From the NCBI RefSeq assembly GCF_001514115.1, contig NZ_KQ948482.1, positions 1 through 58,195 of the forward strand: DNA of 58,195 nucleotides, in the 5' to 3' direction. How positions within the stretch are numbered: the stretch's first letter is position 1; every line of letters begins with the position of its first letter. The notes beneath the pieces are model-generated. The model was not told where the DNA came from. It saw only the letters and a program-made list of their open reading frames with translations, and did not search any database. This stretch comes from Streptomyces olivochromogenes (GTDB lineage: Bacteria > Actinomycetota > Actinomycetes > Streptomycetales > Streptomycetaceae). Positions 6,929-14,143 of this stretch are shown piece by piece. Both the position numbers and the translations under genes were made by a program.

Positions 6929-8686
6929 CTAGAAGGGTTCGGCGGCGCGCAGTAGACCCTGCGGAAGGTAGGGGGATTCGACGCGGATGTCCCAGCCGCG
7001 GCGGCGAGCGTGGCAGGCCAGGGCGAGGACGTCGAGGTTGACGGAAGCATCCGGATCGTCGGCGCGGTCGGCGACCTGGTAGTAGTCGCGGTGGGCTTCG
7101 AGCGCGTCGGCCAGGGCCAGGTTGAAGCTCTCCTCGTCGCCTTCCACGAGCTGCGACAGCAGCACGGCCGGCGGCATGGCGAAGCCCCAGTCCTTGGCCT
7201 TCTCTGCCTGCTGCAAGGCGCGCTGCGCGGCCGGTTTGGGATCGGTGCCCTGCAGGTAGGCGTGGAGGGCTTCGCGGTACGCGGTGAAGGCGGAGCCGTC
7301 CGGGTGGGCGAAGGCAGGGCCGGTGAGGACCAGCGGGGCGAGGTCTTCGCGTGCGCCGGTGATGAGGGCGAAGGCGGTGGCCGTCTGCCAGTTGCCGGCT
7401 CCTGCTTCCTCGTCCCGCTGGGCCGGGTAGCGCAGTTTGCGGCCGTCGATGGTCACCTCAACCTCGGCGCCCGGCTCTGCCAGTGCGATGCGGAACAGGG
7501 CCGCCCCCATCTGGGAGGCCAGCCGAAGGTTCGCGAGCTGGGCGTCCGTGACGCCGCCGGGGTTCCCCGCGCGCCACTTGAAGAGGCGCTCCTGGTCGCT
7601 CATGACTCTGCGGAGCTGCCGGACAGCGAGGGGTTTGCCGTCGACGGGGGTGAACGCCTTCCGAGCGTGTTCCTCATAGGTGGCCTCGATCTGCGGGCCC
7701 GCCGTCCCGTCGAGGGCCGGCCGCTCCACTACCAGTGGGCCTGCGGCGAGCGCGGCCACCGCGTCCGGCCGCCGGTTCCGGCCGAACCCCGCGACCCGCG
7801 GGCCTCGGCTCTCGAAGCCGGTGATCAGTGCGTGCGGGAGGTAGTCGGTGTGGACGGCAGGCGCCCAGCCCAGGGTCCGGTACGCGAGCGCGGCGAGGGC
7901 CATGGGGACAAGCGGGAGAAGGGTGCTCGGGGAGGCTGCGGGGCCGTGCAGGGTGGTGTGCCTGGCCAGGAGGTCGGCCAGCGCGGCATCGAAGGCCTCC
8001 CGGTCCTCGGCGGCCAGGGCGCGCAGCGTGTGCAGCGCTACGCTGTCCGGCCGGTCCAGGAGGGGCTCGCCCGTCTCCCCGGCGCGGGTACGGATGCGGT
8101 CCAGGGCCGCGTCAATGGCGGCGAGCTTGGCCTGCGCGCTCGGCGGGTACTCCTCGTCGTCACCGGTGTCGTCCAGGACCACGGCCATCAGTCCTGTGAC
8201 GAGCTCGCCGGCGGGCGTTCCCTGCGCCTGCGCGGCGAACTTCTCCCGGGCGAAGTGGAAGGCCTCGCCGTGCCACTTGGCTTTGTCCCTGAGGACCGAC
8301 AGGCAGAGCGCGTCCATCCACTCCCCGGGTGTGACGCTCTCCTCGGGGGCATCCTCACCCGGGTCGTAGCTCATGCCGAAGTTCACGTACTCCAGGAAGA
8401 CTTGGAAGCTGCAGTGCGGGTGGTACGCCGCGTAGGCGACGGCGCCGGCCGCGGCCTCGGAGGCGTCCTTGAGGGCGGCCTTGGCCTCCGAGGTGTCGAG
8501 GTCAGGGGTCTCGACGGAGAGGGCGCCCAGGTAGTCGAGGAACTCGTCGGCGATCGACTGCCACTCGTAGGTGGCCATCCGGCCGGCCCGCGACATGGAC
8601 CGCACCTGGCCCCCGATGCGGTTCGTGAAGTCCTCGCGTGCTGCCGACACGACGGACCCGCCCACCTGGTGACGCTCTATTCGCAC
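6929..8686 (-). CDS. Immunity 49 (Imm49) family protein
   Basis: A 585-residue protein that I recognise as an Imm49 family member: the N-terminus (RIERHQV... EDFTNRIGGQVRSMSRAG), SIADEFLDYLGALSVETPDLDT and the C-terminal RGWDIRVESPYLPQGLL are typical. Imm49 proteins are predicted immunity factors against polymorphic toxins. Here no toxin gene is adjacent, so it is an orphan. The GTG at 8686 is chosen because GGAG lies 8 bases upstream. The protein is soluble and mostly alpha-helical. It may protect the host against toxins delivered by neighbours or by a related element; that is inference. Confidence 0.8.
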   Translation of the reverse strand: MRIERHQVGGSVVSAAREDFTNRIGGQVRSMSRAGRMATYEWQSIADEFLDYLGALSVETPDLDTSEAKAALKDASEAAAGAVAYAAYHPHCSFQVFLEYVNFGMSYDPGEDAPEESVTPGEWMDALCLSVLRDKAKWHGEAFHFAREKFAAQAQGTPAGELVTGLMAVVLDDTGDDEEYPPSAQAKLAAIDAALDRIRTRAGETGEPLLDRPDSVALHTLRALAAEDREAFDAALADLLARHTTLHGPAASPSTLLPLVPMALAALAYRTLGWAPAVHTDYLPHALITGFESRGPRVAGFGRNRRPDAVAALAAGPLVVERPALDGTAGPQIEATYEEHARKAFTPVDGKPLAVRQLRRVMSDQERLFKWRAGNPGGVTDAQLANLRLASQMGAALFRIALAEPGAEVEVTIDGRKLRYPAQRDEEAGAGNWQTATAFALITGAREDLAPLVLTGPAFAHPDGSAFTAYREALHAYLQGTDPKPAAQRALQQAEKAKDWGFAMPPAVLLSQLVEGDEESFNLALADALEAHRDYYQVADRADDPDASVNLDVLALACHARRRGWDIRVESPYLPQGLLRAAEPF

Positions 8687-9078
8687 TGCCCTGCTCCTTG
8701 ATCGAATCTCTGCGGACAGCCTAGGCGCGGGATCTGACAGGCCAGCTGCTGCCGGGTACGGGGCTCTAGCCGGGCCGCGCCGAGAGATTCGTGGCGGGTG
8801 GCGGTGCGACTGCCGCGCCGCGCCGGGGGCTCGCGGGCCCTAGGGTGGCCGGCCGCCCCGGGCCCTTCCGGAAGCCCAAGCTCGCAGCAGAGCAGGCCTC
8901 CGTGTAGGCGACGGGGAAGGCCAGCCGCGCGTACGACTGTGGCTGACCTCGCCGGGGGCGGGTGCTCCCATCCCGAAGGAAAAGAGGATGACACCCCCTC
9001 TCTATTAAAGTATTATGGAACTTGTCCAGTTGGCTCCCGGGCACTGCCAGAACGTTCGTCGCTTCGAGGAGTAGCTCC
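8687..9078. other. Divergent intergenic region with leader copy 3
   Basis: 392 bases between the divergently oriented Imm49 and SSB genes. I see no gene. The right part holds the shared promoter/leader; the left part is GC-rich with short palindromic stretches (for example GGGCCCTAGGGTGGCC). Confidence 0.6.
8989..9060 (+). promoter_or_regulatory. Shared promoter/leader, copy 3 (SSB gene)
   Basis: TGACAC (8989-8994), a 16-base spacer and TATTAT (9011-9016) form a promoter. TATTATGGAAC is identical to copies 1 and 2. AGAACGTTCGTC ends at 9060, 18 bases before the ATG at 9079. A TGGCTCCC segment resembles the hairpin of copy 1, but the leader is 7-8 bases shorter. Confidence 0.75.
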
Positions 9079-9630
9079 ATGAGCGGAGAGACCGCCGCCG
9101 TCGTCCGTGGCCGCGTGTACGGAACCGTGCAGCTGCGCCACACCGAACGCGGCACGCCAGCAGCCCGGTTCACCGTGATGCAGGTCGCGCGCGAGTACGA
9201 CCGTGCACGCGGCCAGTGGCGCGACGGGGAACCTGTCGCGGTCATCTGCACCGTCACCGGCCCTCTTGCCCGGCACGTCGCCGAATGCCTCACCGACGCC
9301 GTGCACGTGATCGCCACCGGGAACGTGGCCTTGCGCGACAACGTGCTTCATCTCGACTCCGCCCAGGTCGGTGTGGACCTCGCCCACCACGTCGCCTACG
9401 TCGACGACACCCTGCCCGCCGTCCTCGCCGGACGCTCCCCCGCTCCGGCCCCTCGTGCGGCGGCCGCGCCCGTGCCCCCGCCCGCTCACCGCGCCGGACC
9501 GCCCCGTCCCGCCCCGGCAGCCCGCCCGGCCCCGGTCCCGGCCGCCGCGCCGGAGACCGACTGGTGGCGGTCCGCCGCGCCGCGCCCCTCCTGGGACGCC
9601 GTCACCGCGCCCAGCCGCACCAGGCGCTGA
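9079..9630 (+). CDS. ssb: Single-stranded DNA-binding protein (SSB-like)
   Basis: A 183-residue SSB-family protein. The OB fold spans about residues 5-110 (VRGRVYGTVQLRHTERGTPAARFTV, WRDGEPVAVICTVTGPLARHVAECL, VHVIATGNVAL). A Pro/Ala-rich disordered tail follows, and the end (PSWDAVTAPSRTRR) lacks the acidic DDDIPF-type tip that recruits partners in housekeeping SSBs. ATG at 9079 is chosen because of GAGGAG 7 bases upstream and the leader position. It should coat single-stranded DNA during conjugation or plasmid replication. The dedicated leader and the downstream DprA-like gene suggest a role in establishment or processing of incoming DNA. Confidence 0.85.
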   Translation: MSGETAAVVRGRVYGTVQLRHTERGTPAARFTVMQVAREYDRARGQWRDGEPVAVICTVTGPLARHVAECLTDAVHVIATGNVALRDNVLHLDSAQVGVDLAHHVAYVDDTLPAVLAGRSPAPAPRAAAAPVPPPAHRAGPPRPAPAARPAPVPAAAPETDWWRSAAPRPSWDAVTAPSRTRR

Positions 9631-9707
9631 CCGCGCCCTCGATCCAGCACACCGCCCATCGCGGCACCGGCATGCCCGCCGGCCGCCGCCCGTCCCGGAG
9701 GTTCGCC

Positions 9708-10550
9708 GTGCCCAGCCCCGTCCTGCCCGAGCGCGCCGCCCGCGCCGCGCTCGCCGCCCACTTCACCCCCGCCCAGCTCGCCGCCGCACTCGCCCAGTTC
9801 TCCGCCCCGGAGGTCTGGGAGCAGCGTGTACGCCTCGACAACAGCGGACGCCTGGCCCAGTACAAGCCGACCGAGGAACTCGACAACGCGCAGCTGTCCT
9901 GCCAGTTCGTCATCCCGTCGGACGAGGTCTGGCCCGCGGCCCTGGCCGACCTCGGTCCCGACTGCCCGCTGGGCCTGTGGGCCCGCGGAGGCGACCAACT
10001 GCTGCAGCTCACCGCCAGCGCCGTCGCGGTGACCGGCAACCGCAACGCGACCGAGCAGGCCATCACCCGTGCGCGGGCCTTCGCCACCGCCGTCGCCGAG
10101 GCCGGTCACACGGTCACCGCGACACTCGCGTACGGCGTCGACTCGGCCGCCCACCGGGCCGCCGCCCTGGCCGGACGGGCGACGCTCGCCGTCCTGCCGC
10201 GCGGCCTGGACCGCGCCCACCCGCACGACCACGCCCAGCTGCTGAGCTCCGTCCCCGCGACCGGCGGCGCGGTGGTCAGCCTCTACCGGCCGGGCACCGA
10301 AGCCAGCGGAGCGACGCTCAGGGCCAGTGCCACCCTGCTTGCCGCGCTCGTGTGCGCGGTGATCCTCATCGAGGCCCTGGACCACGCCGAGGCGGCGATG
10401 CACACCGCCCAGGTCGCCGCCGACCTCAACAGGCCCCTGCTCACCCCGCCCGCCACCGAGGACATCCGCGCCGACGGCAGCGCCCGGCTGCTCGCCGAGC
10501 AGCGCGCCGTCCTGGTCCCGAACCCCGCGCGAGCGCTCGCCCTGCTCTGA
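9708..10550 (+). CDS. DprA-like DNA-processing protein
   Basis: A 280-residue protein with a DprA/LOG-type Rossmann domain from about residue 100. Visible motifs are VAVTGNRNAT, GHTVTATLAYGVDSAAH (DprA: VSGLARGIDxxAH), ATLAVLPRGLD and ALVCAVILIEALDHAEAAMHTA. DprA loads RecA on single-stranded DNA in transformation; plasmid copies may process incoming single strands. GTG at 9708 is preferred over ATG at 9672, because CGGAGG sits 6 bases upstream. The N-terminal 100 residues are helical and unlike chromosomal DprA. It lies 77 bases after the SSB gene, which suggests an operon and a shared single-strand DNA role. Confidence 0.75.
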   Translation: MPSPVLPERAARAALAAHFTPAQLAAALAQFSAPEVWEQRVRLDNSGRLAQYKPTEELDNAQLSCQFVIPSDEVWPAALADLGPDCPLGLWARGGDQLLQLTASAVAVTGNRNATEQAITRARAFATAVAEAGHTVTATLAYGVDSAAHRAAALAGRATLAVLPRGLDRAHPHDHAQLLSSVPATGGAVVSLYRPGTEASGATLRASATLLAALVCAVILIEALDHAEAAMHTAQVAADLNRPLLTPPATEDIRADGSARLLAEQRAVLVPNPARALALL

Positions 10551-10669
10551 CATCCCCAACCGCCCCCGTGCCCGGCGTGGTCATAGACCAGGCGCAATGG
10601 CAGTGGGTGGTCGCGGGCATCGAAGACCTCGCTCCCAGCGAGTTCTGGTCTGCCGTACCGGCCAGGCGG

Positions 10670-10702
10670 CTTGTGGGGCCCGGCTTCGCCGGGCCCCACA
10701 AG
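10670..10702. terminator. Perfect 15-bp terminator hairpin
   Basis: CTTGTGGGGCCCGGC (10670-10684) pairs perfectly with GCCGGGCCCCACAAG (10688-10702) around TTC. It lies 3 bases beyond the stop of the reverse-strand serine hydrolase gene and would also stop transcription from the forward DprA-like gene. Confidence 0.9.
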
Positions 10703-10705
10703 CGT

Positions 10706-11749
10706 TCAGGAGAAGGCGAGTTGGCGGAAGGTGTTACGTACGTCGGTCAGGGGCTGACGGTCGCGCGTGTAGTACAGCTTGTTGGTCAGCAACACCGCCC
10801 AGCGGTCCTGATCGGGTGAGATCCACATGCCGGTGCCGGTGAACCCGTAGTGCACCCACACGTCCTGCTCGTCGGTGGTGCCGGGGGCCGGGTGCCAGAG
10901 CAGGCCGCGGGCGGGCTCCAGGCCGCCGGTCTGCACGGTCAAGGAGTAGGCCGTCCACTCAGCCCCGAAACCGGCCTGAGCGGGGGCCGCCGAGGCGTCC
11001 AGCATGTAGCGCAGGAAGCGGATCAGGTCGCCGAGGACGGTGAAGGCGCCGGCGATGCCGCACACCCCGCCCAGCAGGCGGGCGGAGAAGTCGTGGGCGA
11101 CGCCCTTGAGATGGGTGTCAGTGTCCTGGTCGAGCTCGGTCGGCGCACAGCGGGCGGCGATCTCGGCGGGCAGCGGGCCGAAGCGGGTGCAAGCCATGCC
11201 AAGCGGCCGCCAGGTGCGGGCGTCAGCCAGCTGATCCAGGGGCTGGCCGGAGAGGTGTTCGGCAAGATAGCCGAGGATGAGAGCGGCCCGGTCGGTATAC
11301 TCAACGGCCTCGCCGGGCAGCCGGTGCAGAGCCTCGTGCAGCACACCGGCCCGGATGACCTGCCGGTCGGTGCCGTAGAGGTTCTTCAGCTGGGCCCGCA
11401 GTGGGACGCCTGCGGTGTGGGTCAGCAGTTGGCGGGCGGTCACTATGCCGAGCGGTCGGTCGGTGACTTCGGGCCAGAGGGTGCCGAGTGGGGCGTCGAG
11501 GTCGAGGACGCTGTCTTCCCACAGGGCACCGATGGAGGACCACACGGCGAGGATCTTGGTGAGGCTGGCGGCGTCGAAGACGGTGTTGGGGTGCATCTTC
11601 ACACCCGGCTCGTCGGGGTCCAGGACCCCGGTGACGCCGGATGCCCGGATGTCGGCGGCGTCGCCGACGGCCCACACGGCGCCGGGGTAGACCTTGTTGC
11701 GGACGCCTTCGTCCAGCAGGGCTTCGATGCGGTCGGTGCGGTACGTCAT
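10706..11749 (-). CDS. Serine hydrolase (beta-lactamase/PBP-like)
   Basis: A 347-residue serine hydrolase of the beta-lactamase class C / D-Ala-D-Ala-peptidase superfamily. The SxxK nucleophile motif is SLTK near residue 62 (FDAASLTKIL). A YTD motif (VEYTDRAALILGYLAEHL) stands in the YxN position, and HYGFTGTGMWISP near the C-terminus stands in the KTG/HxG position. No signal peptide is visible, so it is probably cytoplasmic and may act as an esterase, amidase or acyltransferase. It is the last gene of the MurA-like operon (210-base gap after the glycosyltransferase gene) and is closed by a strong terminator, so a tailoring step is plausible. Confidence 0.8.
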   Translation of the reverse strand: MTYRTDRIEALLDEGVRNKVYPGAVWAVGDAADIRASGVTGVLDPDEPGVKMHPNTVFDAASLTKILAVWSSIGALWEDSVLDLDAPLGTLWPEVTDRPLGIVTARQLLTHTAGVPLRAQLKNLYGTDRQVIRAGVLHEALHRLPGEAVEYTDRAALILGYLAEHLSGQPLDQLADARTWRPLGMACTRFGPLPAEIAARCAPTELDQDTDTHLKGVAHDFSARLLGGVCGIAGAFTVLGDLIRFLRYMLDASAAPAQAGFGAEWTAYSLTVQTGGLEPARGLLWHPAPGTTDEQDVWVHYGFTGTGMWISPDQDRWAVLLTNKLYYTRDRQPLTDVRNTFRQLAFS

Positions 11750-11958
11750 GGTCTCCCTGTTCGCCGTCTGCTCCCGCCGGTCAGCGTAGTGACGTGGACG
11801 GGGCAGGCCGGGCAGTGGCGCGTCGTCAGTGGCGGCTGTGCCGCCGCGCTCCCGTTAGCGGGGGGGTGCTGGGTCTAGCGGCCCTCGGCGCTAGGTCCAA
11901 CGCTGTGACCAGGTATCTAGCGGCCTGGCGGCCCCCGCCTCCTGGTCTGGGAGCCGGT

Positions 11959-13080
11959 TTAGGTGAGCTGATGGCCCAGGTCGACCAGGGCCTCGGCGGT
12001 CGCTGAGAGGGGGTAGCGGGCGGCGTTGGCATAGCCCGCCTGCCGTAGGGCGGGCAGCAACCCGGGCGCGGTCCGCAGCCGGTCCAGGTCGCGGGCGAGG
12101 GCCGCAGAGTGGGTGAAGTCGGTGGCCACGGCGGATGCGGCAAGGGCCTCGCTCAGGCCCGGCACCGGCTGGTAGAGGACGGGCAGCCCGCATGCCTGGG
12201 CTTCGAGGGCGACCAGGCCCATGGCCTCCAGGGTGGTGGACGGCATGACGAGCACGTCGTGCTCGGTGAACGCCTTCCACAGCTGGGGACGGCGGAGCCA
12301 GCCCAGATAGCGGGCCCGGACCCCGGCCCGTTGCAGCAGTGGCTTCAGCGCATGGAACTGGGCTCTGGGGGCGGCGATGGACAGCTCGATGCCCTGGACC
12401 GGAGCGAGGCTCTTGACCAGGGCTTCGGCGCCTTTCTCGGCAGTGAGCCGTCCTGCGTACAGCAGCCGCAGATGGCTCATCAGCGCGAGGGGCGGGCGGG
12501 CCGGTGGGGCGGTCAGCAGCCGGTCCGGGATGCCCCAGGGGATGTGGTTGATCTTCCGGCGGTCGGTCTGTGGGGCGAGCTTGATCAGGTGGTCGGCCAT
12601 CGCGCCGGTGGGCACGACGATGGCGTCGGCGGCCCGGGCAGTCTCGCGCAGGATCTGGAGCTGGTCGCGGTGGGCCTCGGCGAACAGGAGGTCGGTGCCG
12701 TGGACCAGGGCGATCCTGGGATGTACGGGAAAGGCCCGTATCAGGGCCGGGGTGGCGCCGAAGGCGAGGTGCTGCAGGTGCAGAACACTGATCTGGGCAG
12801 CGTCGAGCACGGCTGTCAGCGACGTGCGCAGGGTCGCGACGTACCGGCTGAAAGCCGGACCCTCCAGGCACTTTCCGGTGACGGACAGCAGCTCGAGTCC
12901 GGCCGGGAGGCGGGGACGGACACCGGCGGGGGCGAGCATGAACGCTCTCGCGGGGATGAGGGGCTTCTCGCCGGTATACAGGTCGAGGAAGAGCTCGACG
13001 CTGCCGCCGGGACTGCCGACGGGCAGATCCAGGAAGGTGGCGGCCCGCGGACCGGACGGGGGGCTCGCAGGGCGGCTCAT
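11959..13080 (-). CDS. Glycosyltransferase family 4
   Basis: A 373-residue GT-B glycosyltransferase. The C-terminal donor domain shows RLLYAGRLTAEKG, the VLVMPSTTLEAMGLVALEAQACGLPV block with the E-x7-E motif, and PGLSEALAASAVAT. The N-terminal acceptor domain has HLQHLAFGATPALI and ALVHGTDLLFAEAH. It should transfer a sugar from an NDP-sugar to an unknown acceptor. Its ATG at 13080 overlaps the stop of the preceding deaminase-like gene by 4 bases (ATGA), so it is translationally coupled to the nucleotide-enzyme operon. No membrane segment. Confidence 0.85.
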   Translation of the reverse strand: MSRPASPPSGPRAATFLDLPVGSPGGSVELFLDLYTGEKPLIPARAFMLAPAGVRPRLPAGLELLSVTGKCLEGPAFSRYVATLRTSLTAVLDAAQISVLHLQHLAFGATPALIRAFPVHPRIALVHGTDLLFAEAHRDQLQILRETARAADAIVVPTGAMADHLIKLAPQTDRRKINHIPWGIPDRLLTAPPARPPLALMSHLRLLYAGRLTAEKGAEALVKSLAPVQGIELSIAAPRAQFHALKPLLQRAGVRARYLGWLRRPQLWKAFTEHDVLVMPSTTLEAMGLVALEAQACGLPVLYQPVPGLSEALAASAVATDFTHSAALARDLDRLRTAPGLLPALRQAGYANAARYPLSATAEALVDLGHQLT

Positions 13081-13613
13081 CGGCTGCCTCCGTTGATCTC
13101 CTCGTAGAGGCGGGAGATGTCGATGCCGTCCGTGGCCGCGTACTTCGCCGCCTGGTGCTGGTAGCTGTCCGGATGGCCATGCGCGGCGATGAAGACGAGC
13201 TTGCCGAAGGTCATGCCCGGGTAGACCCGCACGGGCTTGGCGGCACGGATCTCCAGGGTCCAGCGGATCGCGTGTCCCTGGTGGCCGAGCGGGGCGGAGA
13301 CGTGGACCCAGATGCCCAGAGAGCCGAGGGTGCGGTCACCGTTGAGCATCTGCGCGAACGTCTCCGAGCCCGTCCGCTCGTGGGTGACGCCGAGGTAGAG
13401 CAGGCCGGGGACGAGGATTAGGCCGTAGTTGGGGATGTGCTGTTCGGTGAACGCGGTGGGGGCGGCGGCGTCCAAGTCGCCGGCGCAGACGCGGATGGTG
13501 TCGCCGAGCCGCCAGTCGTAGGCGTTAGGGGAGATGCGGACGGGGTCGTAGGGGTCGATGGTGATCTCTCCGGTGTGGACGGCGGCGGCGATGGCGGGGC
13601 CGGTGAGGATCAC
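13077..13613 (-). CDS. dCTP deaminase-like protein A (lacks GRSS motif)
   Basis: A 178-residue member of the dCTP deaminase/dUTPase fold: VILTGPAIAAAV, ISPNAYDWRLG and VRVYPGMTFGKLVF match the family. The catalytic glutamate position (E138 of E. coli Dcd) is kept in RWTLEI. The substrate-binding GRSSLAR motif is replaced by GDRTLGS, losing the conserved serine and second arginine. GTG at 13613 overlaps the stop of paralogue B by 4 bases. Alone it is unlikely to be a normal enzyme. Together with paralogue B, which has the opposite loss, it could form a hetero-oligomer with shared active sites, as this fold builds its active sites at subunit interfaces. Confidence 0.8.
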   Translation of the reverse strand: MILTGPAIAAAVHTGEITIDPYDPVRISPNAYDWRLGDTIRVCAGDLDAAAPTAFTEQHIPNYGLILVPGLLYLGVTHERTGSETFAQMLNGDRTLGSLGIWVHVSAPLGHQGHAIRWTLEIRAAKPVRVYPGMTFGKLVFIAAHGHPDSYQHQAAKYAATDGIDISRLYEEINGGSR

Positions 13614-14143
13614 GAGGCCACCGCGCGGGCCGCATCGCGCCAGTAGCGGGAGGGCTGGGGGCCGGTGGCGGCCTGGTACTTGCCGCGGTAGAGGTCGATG
13701 TCGCCGATGGAGACGAAGAACATGACCTGCCCGATCTTCATGCCCGCGTACACCCGCAAGGGCCGGATCGGGGAGAGCATCAGGGTCCACTGGCCGTGGA
13801 ATCCGATGTCGCCGATGGGGGCGGTGATCTCGACGAACAGGCCGAGCCGGCCGACGGAGGAGCGGCCGAACAGCAGCGGGACGAAAGTGTCGGAGCCGAC
13901 CTGTTCGAGGGTGTGGCCGAGGTACAGCTCGCCGGGCTGGAGAACGTAGCCGCCGGGGCCGATCTCGACGGCGGTGGTCGGGTTGGGGTGGTGGGCGTCG
14001 ATGACGGGGGCGGTGTAGGTCAGCAGGGTGGGGCCGAGGCGGACGTTGTAGCTGTTGGGGTTGACCTGGTCCGGTTCGAAGGGGTTGATCGTTAAGCGGC
14101 CGTCGTGGGCGGCTGCTGTGATCTCGGGGCCGGTGAGGATCAT
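13610..14143 (-). CDS. dCTP deaminase-like protein B (lacks catalytic Glu)
   Basis: A 177-residue dCTP deaminase/dUTPase-fold protein, clearly paralogous to protein A (shared ILTGP start, PNSYNVRLG, PLRVYAGMKIGQVMFF). It keeps GRSSVGRLGL, the nucleotide-binding motif, but the position of the catalytic glutamate is methionine (GQWTLML against GCIVLEF in E. coli Dcd). ATG at 14143 overlaps the metallophosphoesterase stop by 4 bases. It probably binds a deoxypyrimidine nucleotide. Whether it deaminates, hydrolyses or only binds cannot be told from sequence. It sits between the phosphatase and paralogue A in a coupled operon. Confidence 0.8.
   Translation of the reverse strand: MILTGPEITAAAHDGRLTINPFEPDQVNPNSYNVRLGPTLLTYTAPVIDAHHPNPTTAVEIGPGGYVLQPGELYLGHTLEQVGSDTFVPLLFGRSSVGRLGLFVEITAPIGDIGFHGQWTLMLSPIRPLRVYAGMKIGQVMFFVSIGDIDLYRGKYQAATGPQPSRYWRDAARAVAS

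Noticed and set aside
7010..8701. Long forward open frame opposite the Imm49 gene
   Set aside because: Mirror frame of a high-GC gene: Gly/Arg/Val-rich without domain pattern or ribosome binding site; the reverse-strand product is a recognised family.
10569..10700. Possible small gene after the DprA-like gene (VPGVVIDQAQWQWVVAGIEDL...)
   Set aside because: The frame runs straight through the 15-bp terminator and has no ribosome binding site; at most a gene remnant.
11874..11925. CTAGCG repeats between the glycosyltransferase and serine hydrolase genes
   Set aside because: Only short 6-10 bp repeats without clear arrangement; could be chance.
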